A stretch of 64,000 nt of DNA, taken from Cupriavidus taiwanensis (GTDB lineage Bacteria > Pseudomonadota > Gammaproteobacteria > Burkholderiales > Burkholderiaceae). Within the stretch, counting starts at the first letter, position 1, and each line of letters begins with the position of its first letter. Location: NCBI RefSeq assembly GCF_900250075.1, contig NZ_LT977072.1:111164-175163 (forward strand). Direction: 5' to 3'. Under the pieces are notes generated by a model that was not told the origin of the DNA, made no database searches, and worked only from the letters and a program-made list of their open reading frames with translations. Shown one piece after another: positions 35,828 through 44,747 of this stretch. The position numbers and the translations under genes were made by a program.

Positions 35828-36538
35828 ATGATGACGATGCAATCGTATTCCCGACGCGAAGAGGCGCGCGACACCGTTCCGCCCGCCGAAGCGATTTACG
35901 TGTACGAAGCGCCGGTGCGCATCTGGCACTGGATCAACGCGGCGTCGATCGTGGTGCTGGCGGTGACCGGCTACCTGATCGGCTCGCCGCTTCCCACGCA
36001 GCCCGGCGAGGCGAGCGCGCATTTTCTGATGGGCTATATACGCTTCGCGCATTTCACCGCGGCCTACCTGTTCACCATCGGACTCGCGGGCCGCGCGTAT
36101 TGGGCCATTGTCGGCAATCACCACGCGCGCGAAATGTTCTGGGTGCCGATGTTCTCGCGCGAGTATTGGCTGGACATGTTCGCGATGCTGCGTTCCTACG
36201 CGTTTCTCGAGCCCACATCGCGCCAGTTCAGCGGCCACAATCCGTTGTCGCGATTCGCGATGTTCTTCTTGTTCCTGCTGGTCTCGCTTTTCATGATCGT
36301 GACCGGTTTCGCGCTGTACGGCGAAGGCGCGCAGGCGGGTTCGTGGCAGCAGATTGTGTTCGGCTGGGTGCGTCCGCTGCTCGGCCAGCAAGGCGTGTAC
36401 ACTTGGCATCACCTCGGCATGTTGGCGATCCTGATCTTCGTGATCCTGCATGTCTCTCAGGCGATCCGCGAGGACATCATGGGTCGCCAAAGCGTGGTCG
36501 GCTCGATGATCTCGGGCTACCGCACGTTCAAAAAGTGA
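35828..36538 (+). CDS. hoxZ: Hydrogenase cytochrome b subunit
   Basis: 236 residues with four membrane helices (ASIVVLAVTGYLI, AAYLFTIGLAG, FFLFLLVSLFMIV, GMLAILIFVILHV) and histidines in RIWHWIN, HFTAAY, TWHHLGM and LHVSQA that can bind two haem b groups, typical of HupC/HyaC/HoxZ. It anchors the HoxKG dimer and transfers electrons to ubiquinone. I start at the ATG giving MMTMQSYSRR; the frame is open far upstream inside hoxG but that part is a shadow. Followed by hoxM after 7 nt. Confidence 0.94.
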   Translation: MMTMQSYSRREEARDTVPPAEAIYVYEAPVRIWHWINAASIVVLAVTGYLIGSPLPTQPGEASAHFLMGYIRFAHFTAAYLFTIGLAGRAYWAIVGNHHAREMFWVPMFSREYWLDMFAMLRSYAFLEPTSRQFSGHNPLSRFAMFFLFLLVSLFMIVTGFALYGEGAQAGSWQQIVFGWVRPLLGQQGVYTWHHLGMLAILIFVILHVSQAIREDIMGRQSVVGSMISGYRTFKK

Positions 36539-36545
36539 GGCCGCG

Positions 36546-37208
36546 ATGCTGACTTCCCCGCAAAGCGGCGCGCCCGCCATCGTCGTGCTCGGCATTGGCA
36601 ACGTGCTATGGGCCGACGAGGGCTTTGGCGTGCGCTGCATCGAGGCGCTTCAACAGCGCTTCGAATTCGCCCCGCACGTGAGCCTCATGGACGGCGGCAC
36701 GCAAGGGCTGTATCTGGTCCAGTACGTCCAGGCCGCCGACAGCCTGCTGATTTTCGACGCCGTCGATTACGGTCTCGCACCCGGCACGCTAAAGATCGTT
36801 GAGGATGAGGAAGTACCGGCCTTCCTCGGCGTGCGCAAGATGAGCCTGCACCAAACCGGCTTCCAGGAGGTGCTGATGCTCGCGCGCCTGACCGGCCGGT
36901 ATCCGCGCCGCGTGCTGCTGTTCGGCTGCCAGCCTGACGAAGTGGACGATTACGGCGGCAGCCTTCGGCCCGCCGTGAAAGCGTCGCTGGAGCGCGCGCT
37001 CGAACTGGGCGTCGAGCGTCTCGCCGCATGGGGCGGCGAGCCCTCACCGCGCCGCACGCCGCTGCGCGCCTACGAGGCGGTCACGCTGCCGCATCTCGCG
37101 CTCTCGCGCTATGAAGGCGAGCGGCCCAGCGAGGCCGATGCGTGCCGCACGGGCGACGAGCGTGTGTTGCTGCGCTCGCGCCACGAGGAGCCGCCGTCGT
37201 GTGCATAG
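36546..37208 (+). CDS. hoxM: Hydrogenase maturation endopeptidase
   Basis: 220 residues of the HyaD/HupD/HoxM family. VLGIGNVLWADEGFGVR near residue 14 holds the conserved Glu/Asp that, with MDGGTQG (Asp49) and LHQTGF (His at about 101), senses nickel in the large subunit. The enzyme cleaves HoxG after His603. The C-terminal 40 residues, rich in Arg and Glu, extend beyond the core. It overlaps hoxL by 10 nt. Confidence 0.93.
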   Translation: MLTSPQSGAPAIVVLGIGNVLWADEGFGVRCIEALQQRFEFAPHVSLMDGGTQGLYLVQYVQAADSLLIFDAVDYGLAPGTLKIVEDEEVPAFLGVRKMSLHQTGFQEVLMLARLTGRYPRRVLLFGCQPDEVDDYGGSLRPAVKASLERALELGVERLAAWGGEPSPRRTPLRAYEAVTLPHLALSRYEGERPSEADACRTGDERVLLRSRHEEPPSCA

Positions 37209-37552
37209 GCGTGCCGATGCGGGTGATCGAGGTGCGGGGTTTGCAGGCGTGGTGCGATGGGCGCGGCGAACGCCGTCGCATCGACACCTCGCTGGTTGGC
37301 CCATGCAGCGCCGATGAATGGCTGCTGGTCTTTCTCGATGCGGCGCGCGAGAAACTCGACGCGACGCTCGCGGCGGAAATCGACGCGACGCTCTCGCTCG
37401 TCGAACGGGCGCTGGCGAGCGACGCCGCCATGGCCCGCGCGAACGCGCATTTTGAATTGCCGTCCGCGCTCGGCGTGGACGACCTGATCCGGTTGACCGG
37501 CGGCGCGCAAGTGGCGCACGGCGGTCACCGGCCCTCCGAGGAATCGACATGA
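37199..37552 (+). CDS. hoxL: HypC-type hydrogenase assembly chaperone HoxL
   Basis: 117 residues, GTG start (initiator followed by CIGVPM) inside the end of hoxM; the N-terminal Cys2 is essential in HypC-like chaperones that carry the Fe(CN)2CO unit. A long acidic helix (AREKLDATLAAEIDATLSLV) fills the middle. HoxL works specifically with HoxG of membrane-bound hydrogenases exposed to oxygen. It overlaps hoxO by 4 nt. Confidence 0.9.
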   Translation: MCIGVPMRVIEVRGLQAWCDGRGERRRIDTSLVGPCSADEWLLVFLDAAREKLDATLAAEIDATLSLVERALASDAAMARANAHFELPSALGVDDLIRLTGGAQVAHGGHRPSEEST

Positions 37553-38019
37553 CAAATACGAGTGGCGCCGCGCATGACGCGGCGCCCGTGGTGCAACGGC
37601 TGATCGACGACGGACACGCCGTGCTCGTGGACGAACGCACGCTCGACGAATGGCTTGCGGACAGCGGCGAATGTGTCGTGCTGCTCGCGGGCGATCCGGT
37701 GCGCTTTCCCGAATCGCTCGACGTGGCCGTGGTGCTGCCCGAACTCGCGCGCCTCGCGGCGGGCCGCTTTGGCCGCGCCTTGCGCGCAGCGGTGCCGACG
37801 CGCGAAAGCGAGGACGCGATTGCGCGCCGCTTCGGTTCGCAGCGCTGGCCCGCATTGCTGTGGCTGCGTGATGGCGGCTATGTCACGACGCTCGCGGGCA
37901 TGATGGACTGGGACGATTACGTGGCCAACGTCGGCTACGCGCTCGCGCAGCCGATTACGCGGGCGCCTTCGGTTGGCATTCCCCTTAACGCAGCCGGCGC
38001 TTCGGCGGGCTGTCACTAA
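37549..38019 (+). CDS. hoxO: Hydrogenase assembly protein HoxO (HupG/HyaE type)
   Basis: 156 residues with a thioredoxin-like fold but no CxxC; typical parts are VLLAGDPVRFPESLDVAVVL and RFGSQRWPALLWLRDGGYV. HoxO/HyaE binds the Tat signal of the small subunit and assists the special proximal cluster. The ATGA overlap with hoxL implies coupled translation. An additional C-terminal tail (residues 135-156) has no known role. Confidence 0.88.
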   Translation: MTNTSGAAHDAAPVVQRLIDDGHAVLVDERTLDEWLADSGECVVLLAGDPVRFPESLDVAVVLPELARLAAGRFGRALRAAVPTRESEDAIARRFGSQRWPALLWLRDGGYVTTLAGMMDWDDYVANVGYALAQPITRAPSVGIPLNAAGASAGCH

Positions 38020-38059
38020 TCGTCGATTGCACATCGATCAATCATCGGGATTGCCAACC

Positions 38060-38920
38060 ATGTCCATGATTCCGTTTCCCGTTCCCGTCGTGCCGTTCGG
38101 CCCTGGCAGCCAGGACGAGGGCGATGCGGTGCTCGACTATCTGCCGATGCCGCAAGGCATGCGCACCTATGTAGCGCCGTCACTGCCTGAGCGCGCCGAT
38201 GCGCGCTCGCTCGACGCCGCGCGCGGCGTGCTGCGTGAGGTATTGCGCGTGCTCGCGGCATACGAACCCGGCACGCCGCCCGAAGTGGTCGATCTGACGA
38301 CCTGCGATGCGGCGGCGCTGCGCATTCTCAACGACGTGCTGGGCGAGGGCGAGGTCAGCGCGCGCATCGACGATGCGCAGCGGGGCAGCGTTCTGATCCA
38401 GGAGACCGTGTTTACCGGGCTGTGGTGCGTGGTCGAGCCCGACGGCGCGAGCGCGGCCGACCGCCTCGAAATCGGCGCGGCTCCGCCGCTTCTCGTGCGG
38501 CCCGCACAGGGCACGCAGCCGATGGCGCCCTTGCCGGAGTTGCTGCCGCTGGGCGTGATGAACGCGCCTTCGATCCTGAGCGAGGTGCGCGATCACGTCG
38601 CGCGCTGGCGTGCCGGCGATGCGCCCCACGTCGTCAACCTGACGCTCCTGCCGTTGTCGCCGGGCGACGAGCAACTGATCGACGCCGTGCTGGGCGAGGG
38701 CGCGGTGCAGGTGCTCTCGCGCGGCTATGGAAATTGCCGCGTGGGCAGTACGGCGATCGCGAACTGCTGGCGCGTGGCCTATTTCAACTCGCAAGACATG
38801 CTGATCCTGAACACGATCGAGATCACCGATCTGCCGGAGGTCGTGCGCGCCGCGCCGGAAGACCTCGCGGATTCGCGCGAGCGACTGGCCCAGTTGATCG
38901 AGTGGGTGGGCGAGGCGTGA
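38060..38920 (+). CDS. hoxQ: Hydrogenase assembly protein HoxQ (HupH/HyaF type)
   Basis: 286 residues starting MSMIPFPVPVVPFGPGSQDE. The C-terminal HupH domain is clear: GAVQVLSRGYGNCRVGSTAI and LILNTIEITDLPEVV. HoxQ forms a complex with HoxO on the small subunit precursor. It starts 40 nt after hoxO and shares GTGA with hoxR. Confidence 0.91.
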   Translation: MSMIPFPVPVVPFGPGSQDEGDAVLDYLPMPQGMRTYVAPSLPERADARSLDAARGVLREVLRVLAAYEPGTPPEVVDLTTCDAAALRILNDVLGEGEVSARIDDAQRGSVLIQETVFTGLWCVVEPDGASAADRLEIGAAPPLLVRPAQGTQPMAPLPELLPLGVMNAPSILSEVRDHVARWRAGDAPHVVNLTLLPLSPGDEQLIDAVLGEGAVQVLSRGYGNCRVGSTAIANCWRVAYFNSQDMLILNTIEITDLPEVVRAAPEDLADSRERLAQLIEWVGEA

Positions 38921-39156
38921 CCCCGGACGAGGGTACGAAGCAATTCGAGGGCAGCTATCTCGGCGACAGCAGCCGCATCGGGGCGCATACGCGCCTCGAA
39001 TGCAAGATCTGCTGGTGGATCTACGATCCCGAACAAGGCGACCCGGTGTGGCAGATTCCGCCGCACGTGCCGTTCGCGGCGCTTCCCGCGCACTGGCGCT
39101 GCCCCGTTTGCGACGGCGCGGCGGACCAGTTCATGGTGCTGGGGGACGCGGCTTGA
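38917..39156 (+). CDS. hoxR: Rubredoxin-like protein HoxR
   Basis: 79 residues, GTG start overlapping hoxQ by 4 nt. CKICWWIYDPEQGD and WRCPVCDG provide the two C-x2-C pairs for a single iron; the tryptophan-rich first motif differs from ordinary electron-transfer rubredoxins and is usual for HoxR/HupI. It is needed for building the oxygen-tolerant cluster under high oxygen. Confidence 0.92.
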   Translation: MTPDEGTKQFEGSYLGDSSRIGAHTRLECKICWWIYDPEQGDPVWQIPPHVPFAALPAHWRCPVCDGAADQFMVLGDAA

Positions 39157-39704
39157 CCGCGCGCGCCGTCGTGAAAAATGCAGTGCAAGGTGCAGCGCGC
39201 GGCGATCCACGGGGGGCGGCGCTGGTCGCGCACTTCGAGGCGGTCGCGAGCGGTGCGACGCGCGACATGCCGGTCGTGAATCGCGCGTTGCGCGTCGAAG
39301 CGATCGGCTTCGCGCCGATGGCGAGCGAAGCCGGGGCGCGAGGCGCATGGCCTGGCGCGCTGATCACGCCGTGGTCGATGAATCTCCTCTGGCTGCCCGG
39401 CGCGACTCAGGACTCGGCGCCATGTCCGCGCCCAGGCGGCAAAGCGTGCTTGCGCGTAGGCAACGTCGATTTCGATTGGATCGGCGCGCATGCGCAAGAC
39501 GTGGGTGCGTACGCGTGCTGCTCGCTCTTCTCGCCGATGTTCGAATTCGCCGGGCAGGAGAGCGCCGCCGCGACCGCGCGGGCCGTGCTTGCGCAGTTGC
39601 GTTGTGCCGAAGGAGGCGGCCAGGGCGGTGGGAAGGCCGTCGCGCCGCGCGCGTCGCGCCGCGCGTTCCTGTTGCGGCCGGGCGCGTTCGGGAGCGCTGC
39701 ATGA
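39153..39704 (+). CDS. hoxT: Hydrogenase chaperone HoxT (HybE/HupJ type)
   Basis: 183 residues, with a TTG start overlapping the hoxR stop by 4 nt, the only start that fits the upstream gene end. Conserved blocks are MPVVNRALRVEAIGFAP and LITPWSMNLLWLPG, then ACCSLFSPMFEFAGQESA. HybE-type proteins keep the small subunit from leaving before assembly is complete. The C-terminal 35 residues are Gly/Arg-rich. Overlaps hoxV by 4 nt. Confidence 0.9.
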   Translation: MTARAVVKNAVQGAARGDPRGAALVAHFEAVASGATRDMPVVNRALRVEAIGFAPMASEAGARGAWPGALITPWSMNLLWLPGATQDSAPCPRPGGKACLRVGNVDFDWIGAHAQDVGAYACCSLFSPMFEFAGQESAAATARAVLAQLRCAEGGGQGGGKAVAPRASRRAFLLRPGAFGSAA

Positions 39705-40789
39705 GCGCGGCGACGCAGCCCGCCTTGGCTGCGCTGGCCGGACAGGTCCGGGTGCGCCCCGGCCGGCAGGACAGCGTCGTGGGCGGCCGCCCGCCGCTCG
39801 CCGCCGCGCTGCTGCGCGGGCAACCGGCGGCCACTGCCGCGTCGCGGCTTTCGGCGCTGTTTGCGCTGTGCGGACTCGCGCACAGGCTCTGCGCGGAACT
39901 TGCGGTCGGCGCGGCGGGCGCTTCGGCGGCGCCCGAGCGGGAGGACGCCGCGAATGCGGCTCATGCCGCGATGCTCACGCGCGAGACGCTCGCCGTGCAT
40001 CTGCGCTGCATCTGGACCGACTGGCCCATGCGGCTGGTCGCCGCCGCGCCGCATAGGCCGCCCGATGTCGAAGCGGCAGGCGCGCCCGGATGGGTGGAGC
40101 GGCATGTTCTCGGCATGCCTGCGCGCCAATGGCTCGCGCGCTGGACGGACGATCCGCGCGGTTGGCTGGGCGCCTGGAGCGCGAGGGCCGAGACGTTCCC
40201 GGCCCGGTTGCTGGCGGACTGCCGCGCCTACGCCGATACGACACGCGCCACGCCGCGGCCACTCGTGATCGACGAAACACGGTTGAGCGAACTGGCCACG
40301 GCGATTGCTGGGAGTCCGTCTTTCGGGCAAGCGCCCTTGCAGCACGGCCTGCCCGCGGAGACCGGCGTGTGGACGCGTAGCGACGATCCGCGCGCGCTGG
40401 ACTACGATACGCCCTGGCTGCGGCTTGGCGCGCGCGTCGCGGACGTGGCCCGGCTGGCGGCGGGCGACGGCGGCGCAGGGGCGCTGCGCTTTGGCGCGCG
40501 GACCTGCGCGCCCGGCGCGGCGCTCGGCTGGTGCGAGATGGCGCGCGGCGTGCTGGTTCATTGGGTGCGGCTCGCGCCGGACGACGCCGTGTTCGACGGT
40601 ATCCGCATCGAGGACTACCGCGTGGTCGCGCCGACCGAATGGAACTTCCACCGCCAGGGCACGCTCGCGCAAGCCTTGTCGCGGCTCGACCCCGCGCCGG
40701 ATGATGGCGCGCTGGCCGCGCGCGCAGGCGTGTGGATGGGCGCGTTCGATCCGTGTATCGCCTATACGGTCGACACCGACGGTGCGTGA
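39701..40789 (+). CDS. hoxV: Hydrogenase assembly protein HoxV (HupK type)
   Basis: 362 residues. HoxV is a large-subunit paralogue that acts as scaffold for the Fe(CN)2CO unit; here the C-terminal AFDPCIAYTVDTDG copies the second HoxG motif with a single cysteine, and DYRVVAPTEWNFHRQGTLAQ matches HoxG's end region. The N-terminal two thirds are Ala/Arg-rich and less conserved. ATGA overlap with hoxT. Followed by hypA after 48 nt. Confidence 0.9.
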   Translation: MSAATQPALAALAGQVRVRPGRQDSVVGGRPPLAAALLRGQPAATAASRLSALFALCGLAHRLCAELAVGAAGASAAPEREDAANAAHAAMLTRETLAVHLRCIWTDWPMRLVAAAPHRPPDVEAAGAPGWVERHVLGMPARQWLARWTDDPRGWLGAWSARAETFPARLLADCRAYADTTRATPRPLVIDETRLSELATAIAGSPSFGQAPLQHGLPAETGVWTRSDDPRALDYDTPWLRLGARVADVARLAAGDGGAGALRFGARTCAPGAALGWCEMARGVLVHWVRLAPDDAVFDGIRIEDYRVVAPTEWNFHRQGTLAQALSRLDPAPDDGALAARAGVWMGAFDPCIAYTVDTDGA

Positions 40790-40837
40790 GTACAAAGCGA
40801 TGAAACGAAGCATGGAATACCGCGCGGGATCCACGAA

Positions 40838-41185
40838 ATGCATGAAGTAAGCCTGACCGGCGGCGTGCTGGCATCGGTCGAAGCGGCCGCCGAGCGCGAG
40901 CGCTTTGTCCGCGTGAAGGTGCTGAGGCTCGAAGTCGGGCGCCTCGCGGGCGTCGAGGTCGAGGCGCTGCGCTTCGCCCTCGAAGCGATCGCCCCCGGCA
41001 CCTGCCTCGCCGGCGCGCGCGTCGAGATCGAGGAACCCACGGGCAGCGCGTGGTGCATGAACTGCAACGCGACCGTGCCGCTGGCCGCGCGGGGTGAGCC
41101 CTGCGCGCATTGCGGCGGCTACTGGCTCCAGCCGAACGGCGGCACGGAGCTGCGCATCGTCGACCTGATCGTCGACGATGCATGA
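40838..41185 (+). CDS. hypA: Hydrogenase nickel incorporation protein HypA
   Basis: 115 residues; MHEVSL supplies the N-terminal nickel site (His2, Glu3), and CMNC...CAHC forms the structural zinc site. HypA delivers nickel with HypB to HoxG. Standard length; ends 31 nt before hypB. Intact. Confidence 0.95.
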   Translation: MHEVSLTGGVLASVEAAAERERFVRVKVLRLEVGRLAGVEVEALRFALEAIAPGTCLAGARVEIEEPTGSAWCMNCNATVPLAARGEPCAHCGGYWLQPNGGTELRIVDLIVDDA

Positions 41186-41216
41186 CAATCATCGGATTAG
41201 CGCAAGGAGAAGCAAC

Positions 41217-42185
41217 ATGTGCGTGGTATGCGGGTGCGGCAGCACCGGCGATCGGCAAAACGCCGCTCAGGGGCACGAGGGCGCGCAGGCGCACGGCCAC
41301 TCCGGTTCTCATTCTCACGCCCACCCGGGGGCTTCGGGTGCTTCGGGCGAGGACCTGCACTACGGTCTCGGGCCCGCGGGCGTGACGGTGCCCGGCCTCG
41401 ACCAGGGGCGCACCATCAAGCTGGAGCAGGACGTGCTGGACGAGAACAACCGCCATGCCGCCGCCAACCGGCAGCACTTCATGGCGCACGGCGTGCGTGC
41501 GCTCAATCTCGTGTCGAGCCCCGGCTCGGGGAAAACGACGCTGCTGTGCGCGTCGATCGCCGCGCTACGCGAGCGGATGCCGGGCCTGTCCGTCGGCGTG
41601 ATCGAGGGCGACCAGCAGACGGCGAGCGACGCCGAGCGCATTCGCGCGTCCGGCGCGCCCGCGATCCAGGTGAACACGGGCAAGGGCTGCCATCTCGACG
41701 CGGCGATGGTGACAGCAGCCTTCGGGCGGCTGCCGCTGCACGAACATGAACACGCGCCCGTCGCGCCCAAAGCACCCAACGCCCCGCGCAGCGTGCTGTT
41801 CATCGAGAACGTCGGCAATCTCGTCTGCCCCGCGTTGTGGGACCTCGGCGAAGAGGCGAAGGTCGCGATCCTCTCGGTGACGGAGGGCGAGGACAAGCCG
41901 CTCAAGTATCCCGACATGTTCGCCGCCGCGCGCCTCATGATCGTCAACAAGATCGACCTGCTGCCTTATGTGCAGTTCGACGTCGAGCAGTGCATCGTGT
42001 ATGCGCGCCGCGTGAATCCGTCGCTCGAGGTGATCCGGCTTTCGGCCACGACCGGCGAAGGCCTTGAAGCGTGGCTCGATTGGATCGCGCGTGCGCGCGA
42101 CCCGATTGCCGAGCGCATCGGCGTGCTGGAGAGCGAGCTTGCGGCGCTGCGCGCGCAGCAGCGGCGCGCCGGAGGCACCGCATGA
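41217..42185 (+). CDS. hypB: Hydrogenase nickel incorporation GTPase HypB
   Basis: 322 residues. The chosen ATG gives MCVVCGCG, the conserved high-affinity nickel motif at the HypB N-terminus, and has AAGGAGA upstream; a start 39 nt further up would bury it. A His-rich stretch ([13 protein letters not shown]) follows for nickel storage. The GTPase core has [11 protein letters not shown] (P-loop), [19 protein letters not shown] and [10 protein letters not shown] proline/alanine insert lies after residue 175. Overlaps hypF by 4 nt. Confidence 0.95.
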   Translation: MCVVCGCGSTGDRQNAAQGHEGAQAHGHSGSHSHAHPGASGASGEDLHYGLGPAGVTVPGLDQGRTIKLEQDVLDENNRHAAANRQHFMAHGVRALNLVSSPGSGKTTLLCASIAALRERMPGLSVGVIEGDQQTASDAERIRASGAPAIQVNTGKGCHLDAAMVTAAFGRLPLHEHEHAPVAPKAPNAPRSVLFIENVGNLVCPALWDLGEEAKVAILSVTEGEDKPLKYPDMFAAARLMIVNKIDLLPYVQFDVEQCIVYARRVNPSLEVIRLSATTGEGLEAWLDWIARARDPIAERIGVLESELAALRAQQRRAGGTA

Positions 42186-43357
42186 CGGCGCGTGTGCAGC
42201 ATCTGCCGCATGCCCTCGGCGATCAGACGGTGCTCGCCACCGGCGCGTGGCTGAGGAACGTCGCGTGCGTGTGCATCGGTGGCGAGGTGCACTGGTCGCC
42301 GCTGCACGGCGATCTCGACAACCCGGCGCATTGCGTGACGCTCGATGCGTCGGTGGCCGCGCTCGTCGAGACCGCCGCGCGCGCGGGGCGGCCCGTGCGC
42401 GCGATCGCGCACGATCTGCATCCCGACTTCTACAGCACGCGCGTCGCGCTCGAATGGGGCGAGCGGCTCGGCGTGCCGACCGTCGCCGTCCAGCATCATC
42501 ACGCGCACATCGGCGCGGCGGCGGCCGAGCACGGGCTGAACGAGCCCGTCGTCGGCCTTGCGCTCGACGGCGTGGGCCTGGGCACGGACGGCGCCGCGTG
42601 GGGCGGCGAACTGCTGGAAGTGGCGCCCGCCGGCTGGCGGCGCCTCGGCAGTCTCGCGCCGCTCGCGCTGCCCGGCGGCGACGTCGCGGCGCGCGAACCC
42701 TGGCGCATGGCCGCCGCCGCCTTGCACGCGCTCGGGCGCAGCGACGAAATCGAGCCGCGCCTTGCGGCCGCCGTGGGCAATAGCGCGGCGCGCACGGTCG
42801 GCGTCATGCTCGCGCGCGGCCTCAATTGCCCGCCGAGCACCGGCGCTGGTCGCTGGTTCGACGCGGCGGCGGGACTGCTCGGCGTGTGCCTGCGCCAGCG
42901 CGCCGATGCCGAGGCGGCCATCGCGCTCGAAAGGCTCGCGAGCGGCTACCTCGTCGCGCACGAGGCCCCCGACGTGGCAGGCCTGTGGCAAGTCGCGGAC
43001 AACGGCGAGCTCGACCTGCGCGCGCTCCTCGCCGAGTTGCTGACGCTCGCGGACGCGGGCGAAGCCGCGCGCGGCGCGGCCGTTTTTCATCTTGCGCTGG
43101 CCGAGGCGCTCGCCCACTGGGCCGCGCACGCCGCGCAGGGGCGCGTCGTGCTGTTCGGCGGCGGCTGCTTTGCGAACCCGCTGCTCACCGCGCACCTGCG
43201 CGAGTCGCTCGCGGCGCGCGGGGTGCACACCCTAATGCCCGAGACGGTGCCCTGCGGCGACGCGGGCCTTGCGCTCGGCCAGGCCTGGGTTGCCGCATAC
43301 GATCCGCAGGTGCGCTCCCTGCCCATGACCGCACGAGGAGTCAGCGCATGTGCCTAG
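42182..43357 (+). CDS. hypF: Carbamoyltransferase HypF, short form
   Basis: 391 residues, about half the normal HypF. Only the Kae1-like C-terminal part is present: [31 protein letters not shown] and [17 protein letters not shown]. The acylphosphatase, zinc-finger and YrdC-like domains are absent, and there is no trace of them upstream because hypB is directly adjacent (ATGA). R. eutropha has a comparable short HypF1 in its hyp1 cluster. HypF makes the thiocarboxamide on HypE from carbamoyl phosphate; the missing N-terminal steps would need a full-length HypF elsewhere or a separate mechanism. Overlaps hypC by 10 nt. Confidence 0.9.
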   Translation: MTARVQHLPHALGDQTVLATGAWLRNVACVCIGGEVHWSPLHGDLDNPAHCVTLDASVAALVETAARAGRPVRAIAHDLHPDFYSTRVALEWGERLGVPTVAVQHHHAHIGAAAAEHGLNEPVVGLALDGVGLGTDGAAWGGELLEVAPAGWRRLGSLAPLALPGGDVAAREPWRMAAAALHALGRSDEIEPRLAAAVGNSAARTVGVMLARGLNCPPSTGAGRWFDAAAGLLGVCLRQRADAEAAIALERLASGYLVAHEAPDVAGLWQVADNGELDLRALLAELLTLADAGEAARGAAVFHLALAEALAHWAAHAAQGRVVLFGGGCFANPLLTAHLRESLAARGVHTLMPETVPCGDAGLALGQAWVAAYDPQVRSLPMTARGVSACA

Positions 43358-43614
43358 CCATTCCCGCACGGCTCATCGAATGGTCCGACACCGAAACCGG
43401 CGTCGTCGATCTCGGGGGTGTGCGCAAGTCGGCGTCGCTCGCGCTCGTGCCCGACGCGCGCCCAGGCGATTACGTGATCGTGCACGTCGGCTTCGCGCTG
43501 GGCGTGATCGACCCCGAAGAGGCCGAGCGCACGCTCGCGCTGTTCGGCGAGGTCGCCCAGTCGCTTGGCGAGGCGCACGACGCGTCCGTCGCGCAACCCG
43601 GAGCCGCGCAATGA
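43348..43614 (+). CDS. hypC: Hydrogenase assembly chaperone HypC
   Basis: 88 residues beginning [12 protein letters not shown]; Cys2 binds the Fe unit with HypD. The core GVRKSASLALVPDARPGDYV and VHVGFALGVIDPEEAE is standard, with a short extra C-terminal tail. Overlaps both neighbours (10 nt with hypF, 4 nt with hypD). Confidence 0.95.
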   Translation: MCLAIPARLIEWSDTETGVVDLGGVRKSASLALVPDARPGDYVIVHVGFALGVIDPEEAERTLALFGEVAQSLGEAHDASVAQPGAAQ

Positions 43615-44747
43615 AATATGTCGACGAATTCCGCGACGGCGAAATCGCCGCGCGCATTGCCGGGCGCATCGAGGCGGAGACGCAGACCGGGCGCCGCTAC
43701 CACTTCATGGAGTTCTGCGGCGGTCATACGCACGCGATTTCCCGCTACGGCGTGGCCGATCTCCTGCCTGAAAACGTGCGGATGATCCACGGTCCCGGCT
43801 GCCCGGTTTGCGTGCTGCCGATCGGGCGCATCGATTTGGCGATTCGGCTCGCGCTCGAACACGGCGTGATCCTCTGCACCTATGGCGACACGATGCGCGT
43901 GCCCGCCTCGGACGGCCTGTCGCTCCAGCGGGCCAAGGCGCGCGGCGCGGACATCCGCATGGTGTATTCGCCGCGCGACGCGCTGCGCATCGCACGCGAG
44001 CATCCGGAGCGCGAGGTCGTCTTTTTCGCCATCGGCTTCGAGACCACCACGCCCCCCACGGCGCTCGTCGTGCGCGAGGCGGCGGCGAGCGGCGCGGAGA
44101 ACTTCAGCGTGCTGTGCTGCCATGTGCTCACGCCCGCCGCGATCACGCATCTGCTCGCCGCGCCGTCCGTCGACGCGAACGCGGTGCCACTCGACGGCTA
44201 CGTCGGCCCCGCGCACGTCAGCATCGTGATCGGCTCCGCGCCTTATGAGGCTTTCGCGCAAGGGTATCGCAAGCCCGTCGTGATCGCCGGCTTCGAGCCG
44301 CTCGACGTGATGCAGGCGATCCTCATGCTCGTGCGCCAGGTCAACGACGGGCGCGCCGAGGTGGAGAACGAATTCGCGCGCGCCGTCACGCGCACGGGCA
44401 ATGCGGCCGCACAGGCGCTCATGCAGGACGTGTTCGAAACGCGCGGGTCGTTCGAGTGGCGTGGCCTCGGCAAGGTCCCCGCGAGCGCGCTGCGCATTCG
44501 CCCGAAGTACGCGCGATACGACGCGGAAAGCCGCTACGGACTCGCCTACCGGCCCGTTGCCGATCATCGCAAGTGCGAGTGCGGGGCGATCCTGCGCGGT
44601 CTCAAGCACCCGCGCGACTGCACGCTGTTCGGCACGGTCTGCACGCCCGAGAATCCCATGGGCTCGTGCATGGTGTCGAGCGAGGGCGCGTGCGCCGCGC
44701 ATTACTCTTATGTTCGTTTCAAGGATATTCCGGTCGTCGCAGCATGA
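43611..44747 (+). CDS. hypD: Hydrogenase formation protein HypD
   Basis: 378 residues with the conserved FMEFCGGHTHAISRYG (Cys in the Fe-binding site), HGPGCPVCVLP, and the C-terminal [4Fe-4S] ligands in DHRKCECGAILRG, PRDCTLFGTVCTPENPMG and SCMVSSEGACAAHY. HypD is the scaffold on which the Fe(CN)2CO group is assembled. Usual length, intact, 4-nt overlap with hypE. Confidence 0.96.
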   Translation: MKYVDEFRDGEIAARIAGRIEAETQTGRRYHFMEFCGGHTHAISRYGVADLLPENVRMIHGPGCPVCVLPIGRIDLAIRLALEHGVILCTYGDTMRVPASDGLSLQRAKARGADIRMVYSPRDALRIAREHPEREVVFFAIGFETTTPPTALVVREAAASGAENFSVLCCHVLTPAAITHLLAAPSVDANAVPLDGYVGPAHVSIVIGSAPYEAFAQGYRKPVVIAGFEPLDVMQAILMLVRQVNDGRAEVENEFARAVTRTGNAAAQALMQDVFETRGSFEWRGLGKVPASALRIRPKYARYDAESRYGLAYRPVADHRKCECGAILRGLKHPRDCTLFGTVCTPENPMGSCMVSSEGACAAHYSYVRFKDIPVVAA

